A stretch of 64,000 bases of DNA from Lacrimispora xylanolytica (GCF_026723765.1 NZ_CP113524.1:806001-870000), one strand, 5' to 3'; counted from the first letter of the stretch, positions 44,693-53,108 are shown. Notes: generated by a model from the sequence alone, not told the origin. Translations and numbers: made by a program.

Positions 44693-45142
44693 ATGAAAAA
44701 GTTTAATTTTCCTTTAGATACCGTTTTAAATTACAAAGATCAGACTCTGGATAATTTAAAAAGCGAACATGCCATCATCCTGGCTCAGGTCGTTCAACAG
44801 GAGCAGACCATTCATGCATTATCAGAACAGAGAATGGCCGCCTGTACCCGTTTCCGGGAGGAGACTCATTGCGGTATGACAGTAAGTGCCATGCGGGAAT
44901 ATGAATCATATATCACTTACATGCAGCAGCGGATTCTATATGAAGAAGTAACCTTAAAAAAGCTTAGGGTGAAAGAAGAGCAAAAGCGCAATGAGGTTGT
45001 TGAAGCCAGAAAAGAAAAGACTTCTATTGAAAAGCTAAAGGAAAAAAAGCTGGATCATTATAACAAAGAGGTGCTGCGCAGCGAGGAGCTGTTCATTGAG
45101 GAGTTCGTTTCCAATACCATGTCAGTTCGTAACAGCAGGTAA
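44693..45142 (+). CDS. fliJ: flagellar export protein FliJ
   Basis: Coiled-coil stalk of the FliI hexamer, analogous to F1 gamma. The 149-residue protein starts KKFNFPLDTVLNYKDQ, characteristic of FliJ, and is almost wholly helical and charged. It lies between fliI and fliK as usual. Confidence 0.88.
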   Translation: MKKFNFPLDTVLNYKDQTLDNLKSEHAIILAQVVQQEQTIHALSEQRMAACTRFREETHCGMTVSAMREYESYITYMQQRILYEEVTLKKLRVKEEQKRNEVVEARKEKTSIEKLKEKKLDHYNKEVLRSEELFIEEFVSNTMSVRNSR

Positions 45143-45215
45143 TTCTGTCAGAGAAATCTCTGCCAGTTACCATATAAAATCAGCCTTATGGCAAAAAAAG
45201 AAAGGAGGCGAAGAG

Positions 45216-46454
45216 ATGAATATCAATACGAGTTATGTGGATCTGATTGAGAAACCGAAACCGGAAGCTCAAAAGAAAGATGGGAAAACGGAAGATAGTA
45301 TCTCAGGCTTTAAAAATCTGCTGAAAGATAAGACCCAGAAGAAGAGTGCAGGGCCTGAAAAATCCAAGCCGGAAGCAAAAGATAGCGGGGAAGAGGCGGC
45401 AATGCAGTACATTGGCAGCAATCCTACTAATAATAAGGTTGTTGATAATAATGCACCGATCCAGGAACAAAAACTGCCGGAAGAATATCTGCAGACCATG
45501 TTTTCAACTGGAATCTTTCAGGGGAACAAAAATTCTCTTGAACTGTCAGGAAAAGTTAACCCAGCTCAGCTTTTAAAATCACTGAATCCAAACAATGAGT
45601 CAGAAGAAACGGAAGGCCCAGGTGTGACGGCAAACGGATTTGAGAATCTGATTTCAGATGAGTCACAAAAGCAAACGGACGCTGTTTTACCAAAAGGTCC
45701 CGGATTACATCTGATGGGAAAGAAATCAGAACTAGATGAAGCCATTACTCCTGATAAGAACCAGGAAGTACTAAAAGGTCCTGGCGTTGTAAAAAAAGAT
45801 ACCTTAACCGGCCCTGGATTTGCTGAGGCTGTTAAGGAAAACGCTGGCCCGGCATTTGTGAAAAATGAAAAGGCAGAAGCAAATGAAGGGAAAGAAGTCA
45901 AAGAAGAAGACGGAATCACTTTAAAGGCTTTTGAAAATCTTCAAAGCAGAAATACGCAGCCAATACACGCCGTACAAAGACAAGAAGAAAAAGCTGTGAC
46001 TATGCCTGTGAATGAAAACGATCCGGAAGAAATGGAAGCCAGATTGTCAAAGCAAATCCTTAGTCAGATTAAGACTGGCAAAGACAGCATGGAGCTTCAG
46101 CTGGAGCCTCACAATTTAGGAAAGATCCTTCTTAAGATTTCCAATGAGAACAATCAGGTACACGTATCTATTGTCTGCTCTGAAAGTAAGACGTTAAAGC
46201 TTATTTCTCAATCAGCAGCTGAAATTGGAAACATATTGGAATCCAATATGGAACGTCCATTCCAGGTGGTAGTAGATAAATCAGAAGCCGATTATCTCAA
46301 TAACCGGAACCAGGACCAGCAAGGTGGCGGACAGGATCAACAGCACCAGCAGCAGAACCAGAAACAATCTGATGACGGTATCGATGATTTTGCTCAAAAG
46401 CTGAGACTGGGAATGTTTGGCTCCTACAGCGGAGAATTCAAAGAGGCAGAATAG
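45216..46454 (+). CDS. fliK: flagellar hook-length control protein FliK
   Basis: Secreted ruler and substrate-specificity switch that contacts FlhB. The 412-residue protein has a low-complexity, hydrophilic N-terminal two-thirds and a conserved C-terminal domain (about 280-360) with LQLEPHNLGKILLKI and VHVSIVCSES. A Gln-rich stretch follows (near 370-390). The ruler part carries repeated GPG motifs (EGPGV, KGPGL, KGPGV, TGPGF) and three FxNL motifs (SGFKNLL, NGFENLI, KAFENLQ). The start at 45216 has a strong AAAGGAGG; the open frame extends to 45096 over fliJ without one. Confidence 0.88.
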   Translation: MNINTSYVDLIEKPKPEAQKKDGKTEDSISGFKNLLKDKTQKKSAGPEKSKPEAKDSGEEAAMQYIGSNPTNNKVVDNNAPIQEQKLPEEYLQTMFSTGIFQGNKNSLELSGKVNPAQLLKSLNPNNESEETEGPGVTANGFENLISDESQKQTDAVLPKGPGLHLMGKKSELDEAITPDKNQEVLKGPGVVKKDTLTGPGFAEAVKENAGPAFVKNEKAEANEGKEVKEEDGITLKAFENLQSRNTQPIHAVQRQEEKAVTMPVNENDPEEMEARLSKQILSQIKTGKDSMELQLEPHNLGKILLKISNENNQVHVSIVCSESKTLKLISQSAAEIGNILESNMERPFQVVVDKSEADYLNNRNQDQQGGGQDQQHQQQNQKQSDDGIDDFAQKLRLGMFGSYSGEFKEAE

Positions 46455-46472
46455 GGATAAGGAGATAAAACA

Positions 46473-47180
46473 ATGGCAGTGGATGGAATAAATTCAGCAG
46501 CTAAAACCAACCCGATGACTGGGGAAACGACAACCAAGAAAAACAGTGATCTAAGTACTGAAAGCTTTTTTAAGCTGTTAGCAGCTCAGCTTCAGAACCA
46601 GGATATGTCAAGCCCTATGGATAATTCGGAGATGATGACCCAGATGACTCAGATTGCCATGATGCAGGCGATGCAGAACTTCTCAACAGCGATGGATGAT
46701 TCTGCGAAGGTCAACACCATTAATTATGGAACTTCCATGATTGGTAAGAAAGTGTCGATTTCGTATATGGATAAAGATGGAAGTCTGGTCAAAAAAGAAG
46801 GAAAAGTAGAGCGGGTAGATATTTATAACGGTTCTCCGAGACTGTTCCTGAGTGGCGATACGTCATCAGATGGCTATGCTGTCTCAAGTATCATGTCTGT
46901 TCATAACAATGAATCTACAGCAATGGATGATTTTTCAAAGATAAACACCATTAATTATGGAACATCTATGGTTGGTAAGAAAATAATGGTGACTGGTAAA
47001 GACAGTAATGGCAATACGGTAAATAAAGAGGGAATTGTAGCTAAAATAGAGATTCACGAAGGCGTTCCCAAACTTTACCTGGAGGGAGATACAACAAACA
47101 GTTATGCTGTTTCTGATATTGTCACTGTCTATGATATGGACACTGATAAAGGAACGGCTGATGATAACACCAAAAAATAG
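46473..47180 (+). CDS. flgD: flagellar hook capping protein FlgD with internal duplication
   Basis: Scaffold for hook polymerisation. The 235-residue protein has the conserved N-terminal domain (STESFFKLLAAQLQNQDMSSPMDN-like, residues 25-60, with MTQMTQIAMMQAM). Two copies of a 77-residue unit follow (about 72-148 and 149-225), each containing TINYGTSM-GKK, a mid-unit KEG and a closing YAVS segment. At the DNA level 20 bases are identical between copies at 46713-46732 and 46944-46963, 231 bases apart. The canonical FlgD Ig-like domain was not recognised. Confidence 0.88.
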   Translation: MAVDGINSAAKTNPMTGETTTKKNSDLSTESFFKLLAAQLQNQDMSSPMDNSEMMTQMTQIAMMQAMQNFSTAMDDSAKVNTINYGTSMIGKKVSISYMDKDGSLVKKEGKVERVDIYNGSPRLFLSGDTSSDGYAVSSIMSVHNNESTAMDDFSKINTINYGTSMVGKKIMVTGKDSNGNTVNKEGIVAKIEIHEGVPKLYLEGDTTNSYAVSDIVTVYDMDTDKGTADDNTKK

Positions 47181-47194
47181 ACAGGTGATGCTAC

Positions 47195-47569
47195 ATGATT
47201 GAAAAGATAAACCAATATGAAGACGTCAGGCAGCTGAAGCTGCGAAGCTCTGCGGCACTGTCAGAATGTGGCAGCAGCTTTAGTGATATGCTTCATGACC
47301 GTATTCAAAAAAGCGGGGAACTTCATTTTTCCCGACATGCGGCAGAACGGGTGAATGAAAGAGGGATTGAGATGTCTGATGCATTTTTAAATGACTTAAA
47401 ATCCGCAGTTGACAAAGCCCGTGTAAAAGGTGCGAAGGATGTGGTAATCATAAGTGAACGGGGAGCTTTCATTGTGAATGTACCCAACAACACAGTTGTA
47501 ACTACCATGTCTGGAAATGAAATGAAAGATAATATTTTTACTAAGATTGACAGTGCCGTTTTATTATAG
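47195..47569 (+). CDS. flagellar operon protein (TIGR02530-type)
   Basis: The 124-residue protein has the central block LHFSRHAAERVNERGIEMSD and the DVVIISERGAFIVNVPNNTVVTTM-like ending of the small conserved protein found between flgD and flgE in many Firmicutes. Its role is unproven; location suggests hook assembly. It starts 15 bases after flgD. Confidence 0.82.
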   Translation: MIEKINQYEDVRQLKLRSSAALSECGSSFSDMLHDRIQKSGELHFSRHAAERVNERGIEMSDAFLNDLKSAVDKARVKGAKDVVIISERGAFIVNVPNNTVVTTMSGNEMKDNIFTKIDSAVLL

Positions 47570-47646
47570 CCGGACCGTTAAGGGGGCTTATCCTGTATGT
47601 CCGATTGACATAAGGAGAACGGCGAAGGGAAGAAAGGAAAAAGCAT

Positions 47647-49263
47647 ATGGTTAAATCAATGTTCGCTGGTGTGGCAGGACTTAGAGCACATCAGTCAAAG
47701 ATGGACGTTATCGGTAATAATATTGCGAATGTAAATACATGGGGGTATAAATCAGCCAATATGTCCTTTAAGGATGCTATGTATCAGTCAACTTCTGCTG
47801 GATCAGCAGGTGATACAAAGAACGGAGGATACGGTGCGGTAAATGCAAACCAGATAGGTTATGGTGTTACAACTGGTTCTATTGCCTATGATTTTGGTAC
47901 AGGTGGTATGTCTCCTTCCGCAAACGGACTGGACTGTATGATTGATGGAACGGGATTCTTCCTGGTAGGTCCGATGCTGAATGGTGGCAGCATTTCTCTT
48001 GATTCAGAAGATGCAGTAAAATCCAGTGGATTGTATTTATCCAGAGTTGGAAAATTTAAAGTAGATCCCAATGGTTACTTAGTTGATGATAGTGGTAATT
48101 ATGTTTATGGCTTTCAGAATGGTAAGTATGATGGTGATGCAGAATTTGCAAAAGGTGCACTGTCACCACTAAAACTTCCTACCAATGCTGATATGGAAGC
48201 AGTTACAAAAGGTAATAGCAGCTCAGCACTCGCTAATGCAAAAACAGCACTGGATAAGGCCCAGGCAGCAGTAAATACTGCGATTATTGCAGCGGGTACT
48301 GCTAGACAGGAATATTTCGAAGCGAAAGCAGTTTATGATAATGCATATAAGAATAATAGCATTGGAAATATAGGAACTCTCATTGTGGAAGCTAATACTC
48401 TGAAAGACGCTATGGATAAGTTATATTCAGAGTATAAAAATGATACGACTGGAGATCCGGGCAGCACTAAATTGAAGGCTTATACTCAGGCTAAGCTGGA
48501 ATATGATGAGAAGAATTTTGAATTGCTCAGGGCGAAATCTAAGGTAAATTTGAAAGACTCCCTTGGAAGTTATACTGAAGTAACATTAGGTGATGTTATT
48601 AAAAAATATGCCGAAGATTATACAGCTCTTCAAAACGGTGATCCAACTGATACAGCTGCTTATGCCATCTTAAAAACGAATTTAGCAAATTCAACTGTGG
48701 AACTGGAAAAAGCACAAACATTTCTTTCGAAATCAGACAGCGATTCTTTACAAGGAATCATGACATCAAAGGAATTGGATGTTGCTGATAAGGATGCAAA
48801 ATTAAAAGCCGCTCAGGATGCTCTGAAATCAGCACAAAGTACATATGACACTGCATTGAAAGCAAATTCCAATTCCCAGGGGACTTCTTCCTCTAATCCA
48901 GACGGGGTAGCTGAATTTTCAAATTATAAAATTCAGGAAGATGGAACCATTGTCGGAACAACAAGTAGTAATGCACCTGTTGTTATCGGAAAGATTGCTT
49001 TAGGAAGCGTACCGAATACGGGCGGTCTTGAAAAAGACAGTGGATACTATTACACCATCGGAGCCAGTGCAGGTAATGTAAGTGTCAATGAAGCGGGTGG
49101 TTCTGAGGGAAGAATCCTTGGAAACTACTTAGAGATGGCAAAGGTAGACCTTGCAACTGAAATGACCGATATGATCACCACTCAGAGAGGTTTCCAGGCA
49201 AACTCAAAGATTATTACCGTAACAGACCAGATGCTGGAAGAATTAGTTAATCTGAAACGATAA
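47647..49263 (+). CDS. flgE: flagellar hook protein FlgE with a long central insertion
   Basis: Hook subunit. The ends are canonical: N-terminal SMFAGVAGLRAHQSKMDVIG, GNNIANVNTWGYKS and C-terminal LATEMTDMITTQRGFQANS with IITVTDQMLEELVNLKR. Between about residues 195 and 410 lies a region rich in Ala, Lys, Asp and Glu that reads as long helices, for example ALANAKTALDKAQAAVNTA and AAQDALKSAQSTYDTAL. It interrupts the beta-rich D1/D2 region. The 538-residue length is above the 400-430 common for Firmicutes. AGAAAGGAAA precedes the ATG. Confidence 0.9.
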   Translation: MVKSMFAGVAGLRAHQSKMDVIGNNIANVNTWGYKSANMSFKDAMYQSTSAGSAGDTKNGGYGAVNANQIGYGVTTGSIAYDFGTGGMSPSANGLDCMIDGTGFFLVGPMLNGGSISLDSEDAVKSSGLYLSRVGKFKVDPNGYLVDDSGNYVYGFQNGKYDGDAEFAKGALSPLKLPTNADMEAVTKGNSSSALANAKTALDKAQAAVNTAIIAAGTARQEYFEAKAVYDNAYKNNSIGNIGTLIVEANTLKDAMDKLYSEYKNDTTGDPGSTKLKAYTQAKLEYDEKNFELLRAKSKVNLKDSLGSYTEVTLGDVIKKYAEDYTALQNGDPTDTAAYAILKTNLANSTVELEKAQTFLSKSDSDSLQGIMTSKELDVADKDAKLKAAQDALKSAQSTYDTALKANSNSQGTSSSNPDGVAEFSNYKIQEDGTIVGTTSSNAPVVIGKIALGSVPNTGGLEKDSGYYYTIGASAGNVSVNEAGGSEGRILGNYLEMAKVDLATEMTDMITTQRGFQANSKIITVTDQMLEELVNLKR

Positions 49264-49276
49264 AATTTCATAATGC

Positions 49277-49299
49277 GGAGAGGCAGGTAATGCCTCTCC
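49277..49299 (+). other. strong RNA hairpin between flgE and flbD
   Basis: GGAGAGGCA (49277-49285) pairs perfectly with TGCCTCTCC (49291-49299) around a five-base loop. No T run follows, so it is not a standard terminator; it could protect the 3' end of a processed hook mRNA. Confidence 0.65.
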
Positions 49300-49324
49300 T
49301 GACATAAGGGGAGGGGACCACGCT

Positions 49325-49528
49325 GTGATACGTTTGACTAGACTAAATGGGGAAGAGTTTGTGATTAACTGCGTGCAGATTGAGCGGATTGAATCCATAC
49401 CGGAATCCAATGTCATATTGGTGAACGGAAAGCACTATGTTGTACAGGAGAGTGTGGAGGAAATTATTTCAAGAACAGTGGATTTCAATGCTAGAATCTT
49501 GGCCAGCGCACAGAGGCTGAAGGACTGA
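49325..49528 (+). CDS. flbD: flagellar protein FlbD
   Basis: The 67-residue protein MIRLTRLNGEEFVINCVQIE... matches the small FlbD family (also called SwrD in Bacillus subtilis, where it raises flagellar motor power). It starts with GTG at 49325 behind GGAGGGG. It lies directly before motA, fitting a stator-related job. Confidence 0.88.
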   Translation: MIRLTRLNGEEFVINCVQIERIESIPESNVILVNGKHYVVQESVEEIISRTVDFNARILASAQRLKD

Positions 49529-49559
49529 TCCTGGATTAAATGAAAATGGGAGGTTATTC

Positions 49560-50369
49560 ATGGATGTATCTTTGATAGTGGGGTGGATACTGGGAGCTGT
49601 CTTAATTGTCTTAGGAATAGGGACAGATAAAGTGGCAAATTTTATACATATCCCCAGTGTGATCATCGTTATCGGAGGAACAGCGGCAGCACTTATCGCC
49701 AGTTATCCATTTCGAATGCTTGCCCAGATTCCCAAACACATTGGAATCATGTTTGGAGCTCAGAAATACAATGCTGGCGAAGTTATTTACAAGTTTGCAG
49801 ACATGGCACAGACTGCCAGAAAAAGAGGACTTCTTATTTTAGAAGAACAGGCAGGGTCTATACGTGATCCTTTTTTAAAGCAAAGTGTCATGCTCATTGT
49901 AGATGCAGTGGATGCGGAGCGAATCAGGGAAATCCTGGAAGGTGAAGTAAACGCATTGATTGACCGCCATGAACAGCAGATCAGTATCTTTGAGAGGTGT
50001 ACCTCACTGGCACCGGCATTTGGTCTTGTAGGAACACTGGTAGGTCTCGTAAACATGCTGAAGGGACTTAATGTAGAGCAAGGTGCAGGAGGCATTGGGG
50101 CAGATATGTCCACAGCATTGCTGTCCACATTTTATGGTTGTATCCTGGCCCATATGCTTTTTGCACCAATGGCAAAAAAGCTTCGTATCCGCAATGAGGA
50201 AGAGGTTCTTTATAAGCAGATCATTATAGAAGGTGTTTTATCAATACAAGCCGGAGATAATCCCAAATTTTTGGTGGAGAAGCTTTTCTCTTATTTGTCC
50301 CAGGACCAGCAGAAAAAATATATGAAACATGGTAGTATCGGGACAGACGACACAGGTGCTGTTTCATAG
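49560..50369 (+). CDS. motA: flagellar motor stator protein MotA
   Basis: Membrane stator subunit that couples ion flow to torque. The 269-residue protein has four hydrophobic segments (near 5-25, 33-52, 155-175 and 188-205). It keeps both conserved prolines, in LAPAFGLVGTLVGLVNMLKG and in MLFAPMAKKL, and a cytoplasmic loop with charged residues that contact FliG. Nothing in it appears degraded, which makes the altered MotB next to it more noteworthy. AGGTT and GGGAGG precede the ATG. Confidence 0.94.
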   Translation: MDVSLIVGWILGAVLIVLGIGTDKVANFIHIPSVIIVIGGTAAALIASYPFRMLAQIPKHIGIMFGAQKYNAGEVIYKFADMAQTARKRGLLILEEQAGSIRDPFLKQSVMLIVDAVDAERIREILEGEVNALIDRHEQQISIFERCTSLAPAFGLVGTLVGLVNMLKGLNVEQGAGGIGADMSTALLSTFYGCILAHMLFAPMAKKLRIRNEEEVLYKQIIIEGVLSIQAGDNPKFLVEKLFSYLSQDQQKKYMKHGSIGTDDTGAVS

Positions 50370-50408
50370 ACCGGTTCCAGCTACAAGATTAAAAAAACAG
50401 GTGGTTAT

Positions 50409-51191
50409 ATGATAAAGAAGGACAGGAAACAGGAAGAGCCTGGGGGATGGCTGGATACATATGGCGGTATTGTTACTCTGCTTTTATGTTTTTTTATCCT
50501 TTTATATTCTGTTTCTTACATTGACCAAAGTAAGTGGAAGATACTTGTGGGGAATGTAAACCCGGACGCAGCCGTAGGAGAGGGACAGGAAACTCCTTCG
50601 GCAGGAGCGCAGGGTGAGCCCGCTTCTGATACAGCTTCAGAGGCTGGTACAATCGCAGATTTTGACCAGCTTTCCATCGTGTTAAAGCAGGTGATTGAAG
50701 AACGGAATCTGCAGGATTCTATAGAGATTACCCCAGGAGATGACTTCACATTTATAGCATTTCGTGATAGAGTATTTTTTGATGGTGACGGCTCGGTTCT
50801 TCGCCAGGAGGGGAAAGAACTGCTTGATCAGTTTGCTGGAGTGCTATCAAGGGCAAACGGAACGATTAAAGAAGTTAAGGTGTTGGGACACACTTCTCAG
50901 TTCAATCCGGAGCGGCCTAACAATATCCGAAGTGACAGGATGCTTTCTGCCCAGCGTTCCGCAGAATTGGTCATTTATCTACAGAGCAGGAATGCTGTTT
51001 CTCCGGAAAAACTGGTGAGTATGAGTTTTGGTCAGTTTCGTCCTATCGCACCACTTGACACAGAAGATGGGGGAGAGAGAAACCGCCGTGTGGAGATCCT
51101 GATTACTCAAAGCAACAAAGTGGAGAGATCCCTGGAGGAATATTACCGCCAGGTATATCATCAGAATCAGCAAGAAACGGACAACAAATAA
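50409..51191 (+). CDS. motB: flagellar motor stator protein MotB with atypical ion-binding site
   Basis: Stator subunit anchoring MotA to peptidoglycan. The 260-residue protein has one N-terminal TM helix (residues 20-38), a plug/linker region and a C-terminal OmpA-like peptidoglycan-binding domain (VLGHTSQFNPERPNNIRSD, GGERNRRVEILI). The TM motif reads WLDTYGGIVTLLLCFF. Family members have Asp at the second Gly (WxxxYxD), the essential ion-binding residue; here residue 20 is Gly (codon GGT, 50466-50468). An Asp at residue 16, one helical turn earlier, might substitute. A single A-to-G change from GAT would explain it. Confidence 0.92.
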   Translation: MIKKDRKQEEPGGWLDTYGGIVTLLLCFFILLYSVSYIDQSKWKILVGNVNPDAAVGEGQETPSAGAQGEPASDTASEAGTIADFDQLSIVLKQVIEERNLQDSIEITPGDDFTFIAFRDRVFFDGDGSVLRQEGKELLDQFAGVLSRANGTIKEVKVLGHTSQFNPERPNNIRSDRMLSAQRSAELVIYLQSRNAVSPEKLVSMSFGQFRPIAPLDTEDGGERNRRVEILITQSNKVERSLEEYYRQVYHQNQQETDNK

Positions 51192-51209
51192 AAAGCGGGA
51201 GTGAAACAG

Positions 51210-52229
51210 ATGGCTGAAGTATTATCCCAAAGTCAAATTGATGCACTGCTCAATTCCCTTCAGGGAGCAGATGAGCCGATCGATGAGATTGATAAAAAAG
51301 CAAATGATACAAAATACAGGAAGTATGACTTTTATAGTCCTAAAAAGTTTACCAAAGATAAACTGAAAATATTAAAGAGCATATTTGATAATTATTCCAG
51401 AATGGCTGGCTCTCAGATTAACGGTTTATTCCGCACATCAAGTGAATTGTCAGTCGTAACGGTTGAAGAGCAGCGGTATTATGAATTTGCCAATGCTCTC
51501 GGTGATAATGATGTACTTACCATCGTTAATGTAACGGTGCCAAATATTTCCCAGAGTCCGCCTCTTTTAATCAATGCCAGCATGAGCCTGATGTTAAGTC
51601 TTATTGACCGTATGCTTGGAGGTGTAGGGGAAGAAGCTGATATCGATGAATATTATACATATACAGAAATTGAGATGGCTCTTTACCGCAAGGTAATTCA
51701 ATACTTAATTGGAGCACTGAAGGATTCATGGTCCAGTTATATCAACCTTAATTTCGTGATGGACAGACTAGAAGAAAATCCAGGCATGTTTCAGGAAATT
51801 GGCGTTGATGAAACCATTGTCATTGTGGTGATCGATGTGGAATTAAAAGAATGTACCGGCAGATTGAATGTCTGCATTCCAGGATCATTGCTTATGAACA
51901 TATTCGAGATTATGGATAAGAAGAAACACAATGCACTGGGAGATGAGCTTAAGAGTCAGGATAACAGACAGGAAATCCTTAACAGCATTAAGAGTTCTGA
52001 TCTTTTGGTTCAGGCAAAAGTGGGAGATGCTGTTATCACTCTTGATGATATTTATAATCTTCATGTGGGCGATGTCATCAATCTGAATACTCCAAAGGAT
52101 TCGGATATTCAGCTTTATATAGAAAGCCAGCCGTGGTTTAAAGGCCAGTTGGGAGTTCATAAGCGGAATGTAGCTGTGCAGATTGATGATCTGATTGAAA
52201 CGGGAAATTACCAGGCCAGTGAAAACTGA
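51210..52229 (+). CDS. fliM: flagellar motor switch protein FliM
   Basis: C-ring protein that binds CheY-P. The 339-residue protein starts with the CheY-binding peptide LSQSQIDALLNSLQG. A CheC-like middle domain carries the GGVG motif in RMLGGVGEEADIDEY, and a C-terminal SpoA domain includes VGDVINLNTPKDS. ATG 51210 is favoured over GTG 51201 because of the spacing to GGGAG. It follows motB by 18 bases, with no fliL between. Confidence 0.95.
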   Translation: MAEVLSQSQIDALLNSLQGADEPIDEIDKKANDTKYRKYDFYSPKKFTKDKLKILKSIFDNYSRMAGSQINGLFRTSSELSVVTVEEQRYYEFANALGDNDVLTIVNVTVPNISQSPPLLINASMSLMLSLIDRMLGGVGEEADIDEYYTYTEIEMALYRKVIQYLIGALKDSWSSYINLNFVMDRLEENPGMFQEIGVDETIVIVVIDVELKECTGRLNVCIPGSLLMNIFEIMDKKKHNALGDELKSQDNRQEILNSIKSSDLLVQAKVGDAVITLDDIYNLHVGDVINLNTPKDSDIQLYIESQPWFKGQLGVHKRNVAVQIDDLIETGNYQASEN

Positions 52230-52277
52230 GTCAGGGATTATATAAAGTAACATAGGATAATAAAGGAGATGTTAAAA

Positions 52278-52637
52278 ATGGCAAAAATATTATTAGTAGA
52301 TGATGCAGCTTTTATGAGAATGATGATTAAGGACACGTTATCTAAGAACGGATATACGGATTTATATGAGGCTTCTGATGGAGTTCAGGCAGTACAGATG
52401 TTTTCAGAGATCAATCCAGATCTTGTTATCATGGATATTACCATGCCAAATATGGATGGACTTGAAGCGTTAAAGGCTATTAAGGCAAAATCACCAGATG
52501 CAGCTGTTGTTATGTGTTCTGCTATGGGACAGGAAAGTATGGTTATTGAAGCAATCAAATCCGGAGCAAAGGATTTCATTGTAAAGCCATTTAAGCCGGA
52601 CCGTATTCTTAAGACAGTAACTGGCATTATCGGCTAA
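52278..52637 (+). CDS. cheY: chemotaxis response regulator CheY
   Basis: The 119-residue stand-alone REC domain has ILLVDDAAFMR (acidic pocket), the phosphoacceptor Asp in LVIMDITMPNMDG, the switch Ser in VVMCSAMGQ, and KPFKP. It is the Firmicutes flagellar-operon CheY. ATG 52278 lies nine bases after AAAGGAG; the in-frame ATG at 52269 overlaps that site. Neighbours fliM, fliY and cheC are its binding partners or phosphatases. Confidence 0.95.
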   Translation: MAKILLVDDAAFMRMMIKDTLSKNGYTDLYEASDGVQAVQMFSEINPDLVIMDITMPNMDGLEALKAIKAKSPDAAVVMCSAMGQESMVIEAIKSGAKDFIVKPFKPDRILKTVTGIIG

Positions 52638-52661
52638 AGCTGATATTTGAGGAGGGTACAT

Positions 52662-53108
52662 ATGTCATTTTTGAGTTCTATGAACATAAGTGCGTCAGCA
52701 ATGACTGCACAACGTCTTCGTTTGGATGTCGCATCTCAAAACATAGCTAATATTGATACGACCAGAACAGAAGCTGGGGGTCCTTATCGAAGAAAAATGG
52801 TAGTACTTGAAGCCAGAAACGAAAACAGTTTTAAGAAAGTACTTATGAATGCAGCAGGTAAAAGCTGGCAGCAGAGTACAGGGGGTGTCAGGGTCTCACA
52901 GCTTGTGGAAGACACTAGTCCTCTAAAGTCTGTTTATAACCCGGAGCATCCCGATGCGGATGAAAACGGCTACGTGCAGATGCCGAATGTGGATCTGATC
53001 AAGGAAACCGTGGACAGTATGTCTGCAACCAGGTCCTATGAAGCGAATATTACTGCATTTAATGCCATAAAGATGATGGCTTCTAAGGCGTTGGATATCG
53101 GGAAATAA
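52662..53108 (+). CDS. flgC: flagellar basal-body rod protein FlgC (displaced)
   Basis: Proximal rod protein. The 148-residue product has the rod motif LRLDVASQNIANIDTTRTEAG, the FlgC-type PYRRKMVVLEA, NPEHPDADENGYVQMPNVD and the C-terminal helix SYEANITAFNAIKMMASKALDIG. It lies between cheY and fliY instead of after flgB, its nearly universal place. A good GAGGAGGG precedes ATG 52662. Confidence 0.94.
   Translation: MSFLSSMNISASAMTAQRLRLDVASQNIANIDTTRTEAGGPYRRKMVVLEARNENSFKKVLMNAAGKSWQQSTGGVRVSQLVEDTSPLKSVYNPEHPDADENGYVQMPNVDLIKETVDSMSATRSYEANITAFNAIKMMASKALDIGK

Noticed and set aside
45096-45215. 40-codon upstream extension of fliK over fliJ
   Set aside because: No RBS at its start, while ATG 45216 has a strong AAAGGAGG.
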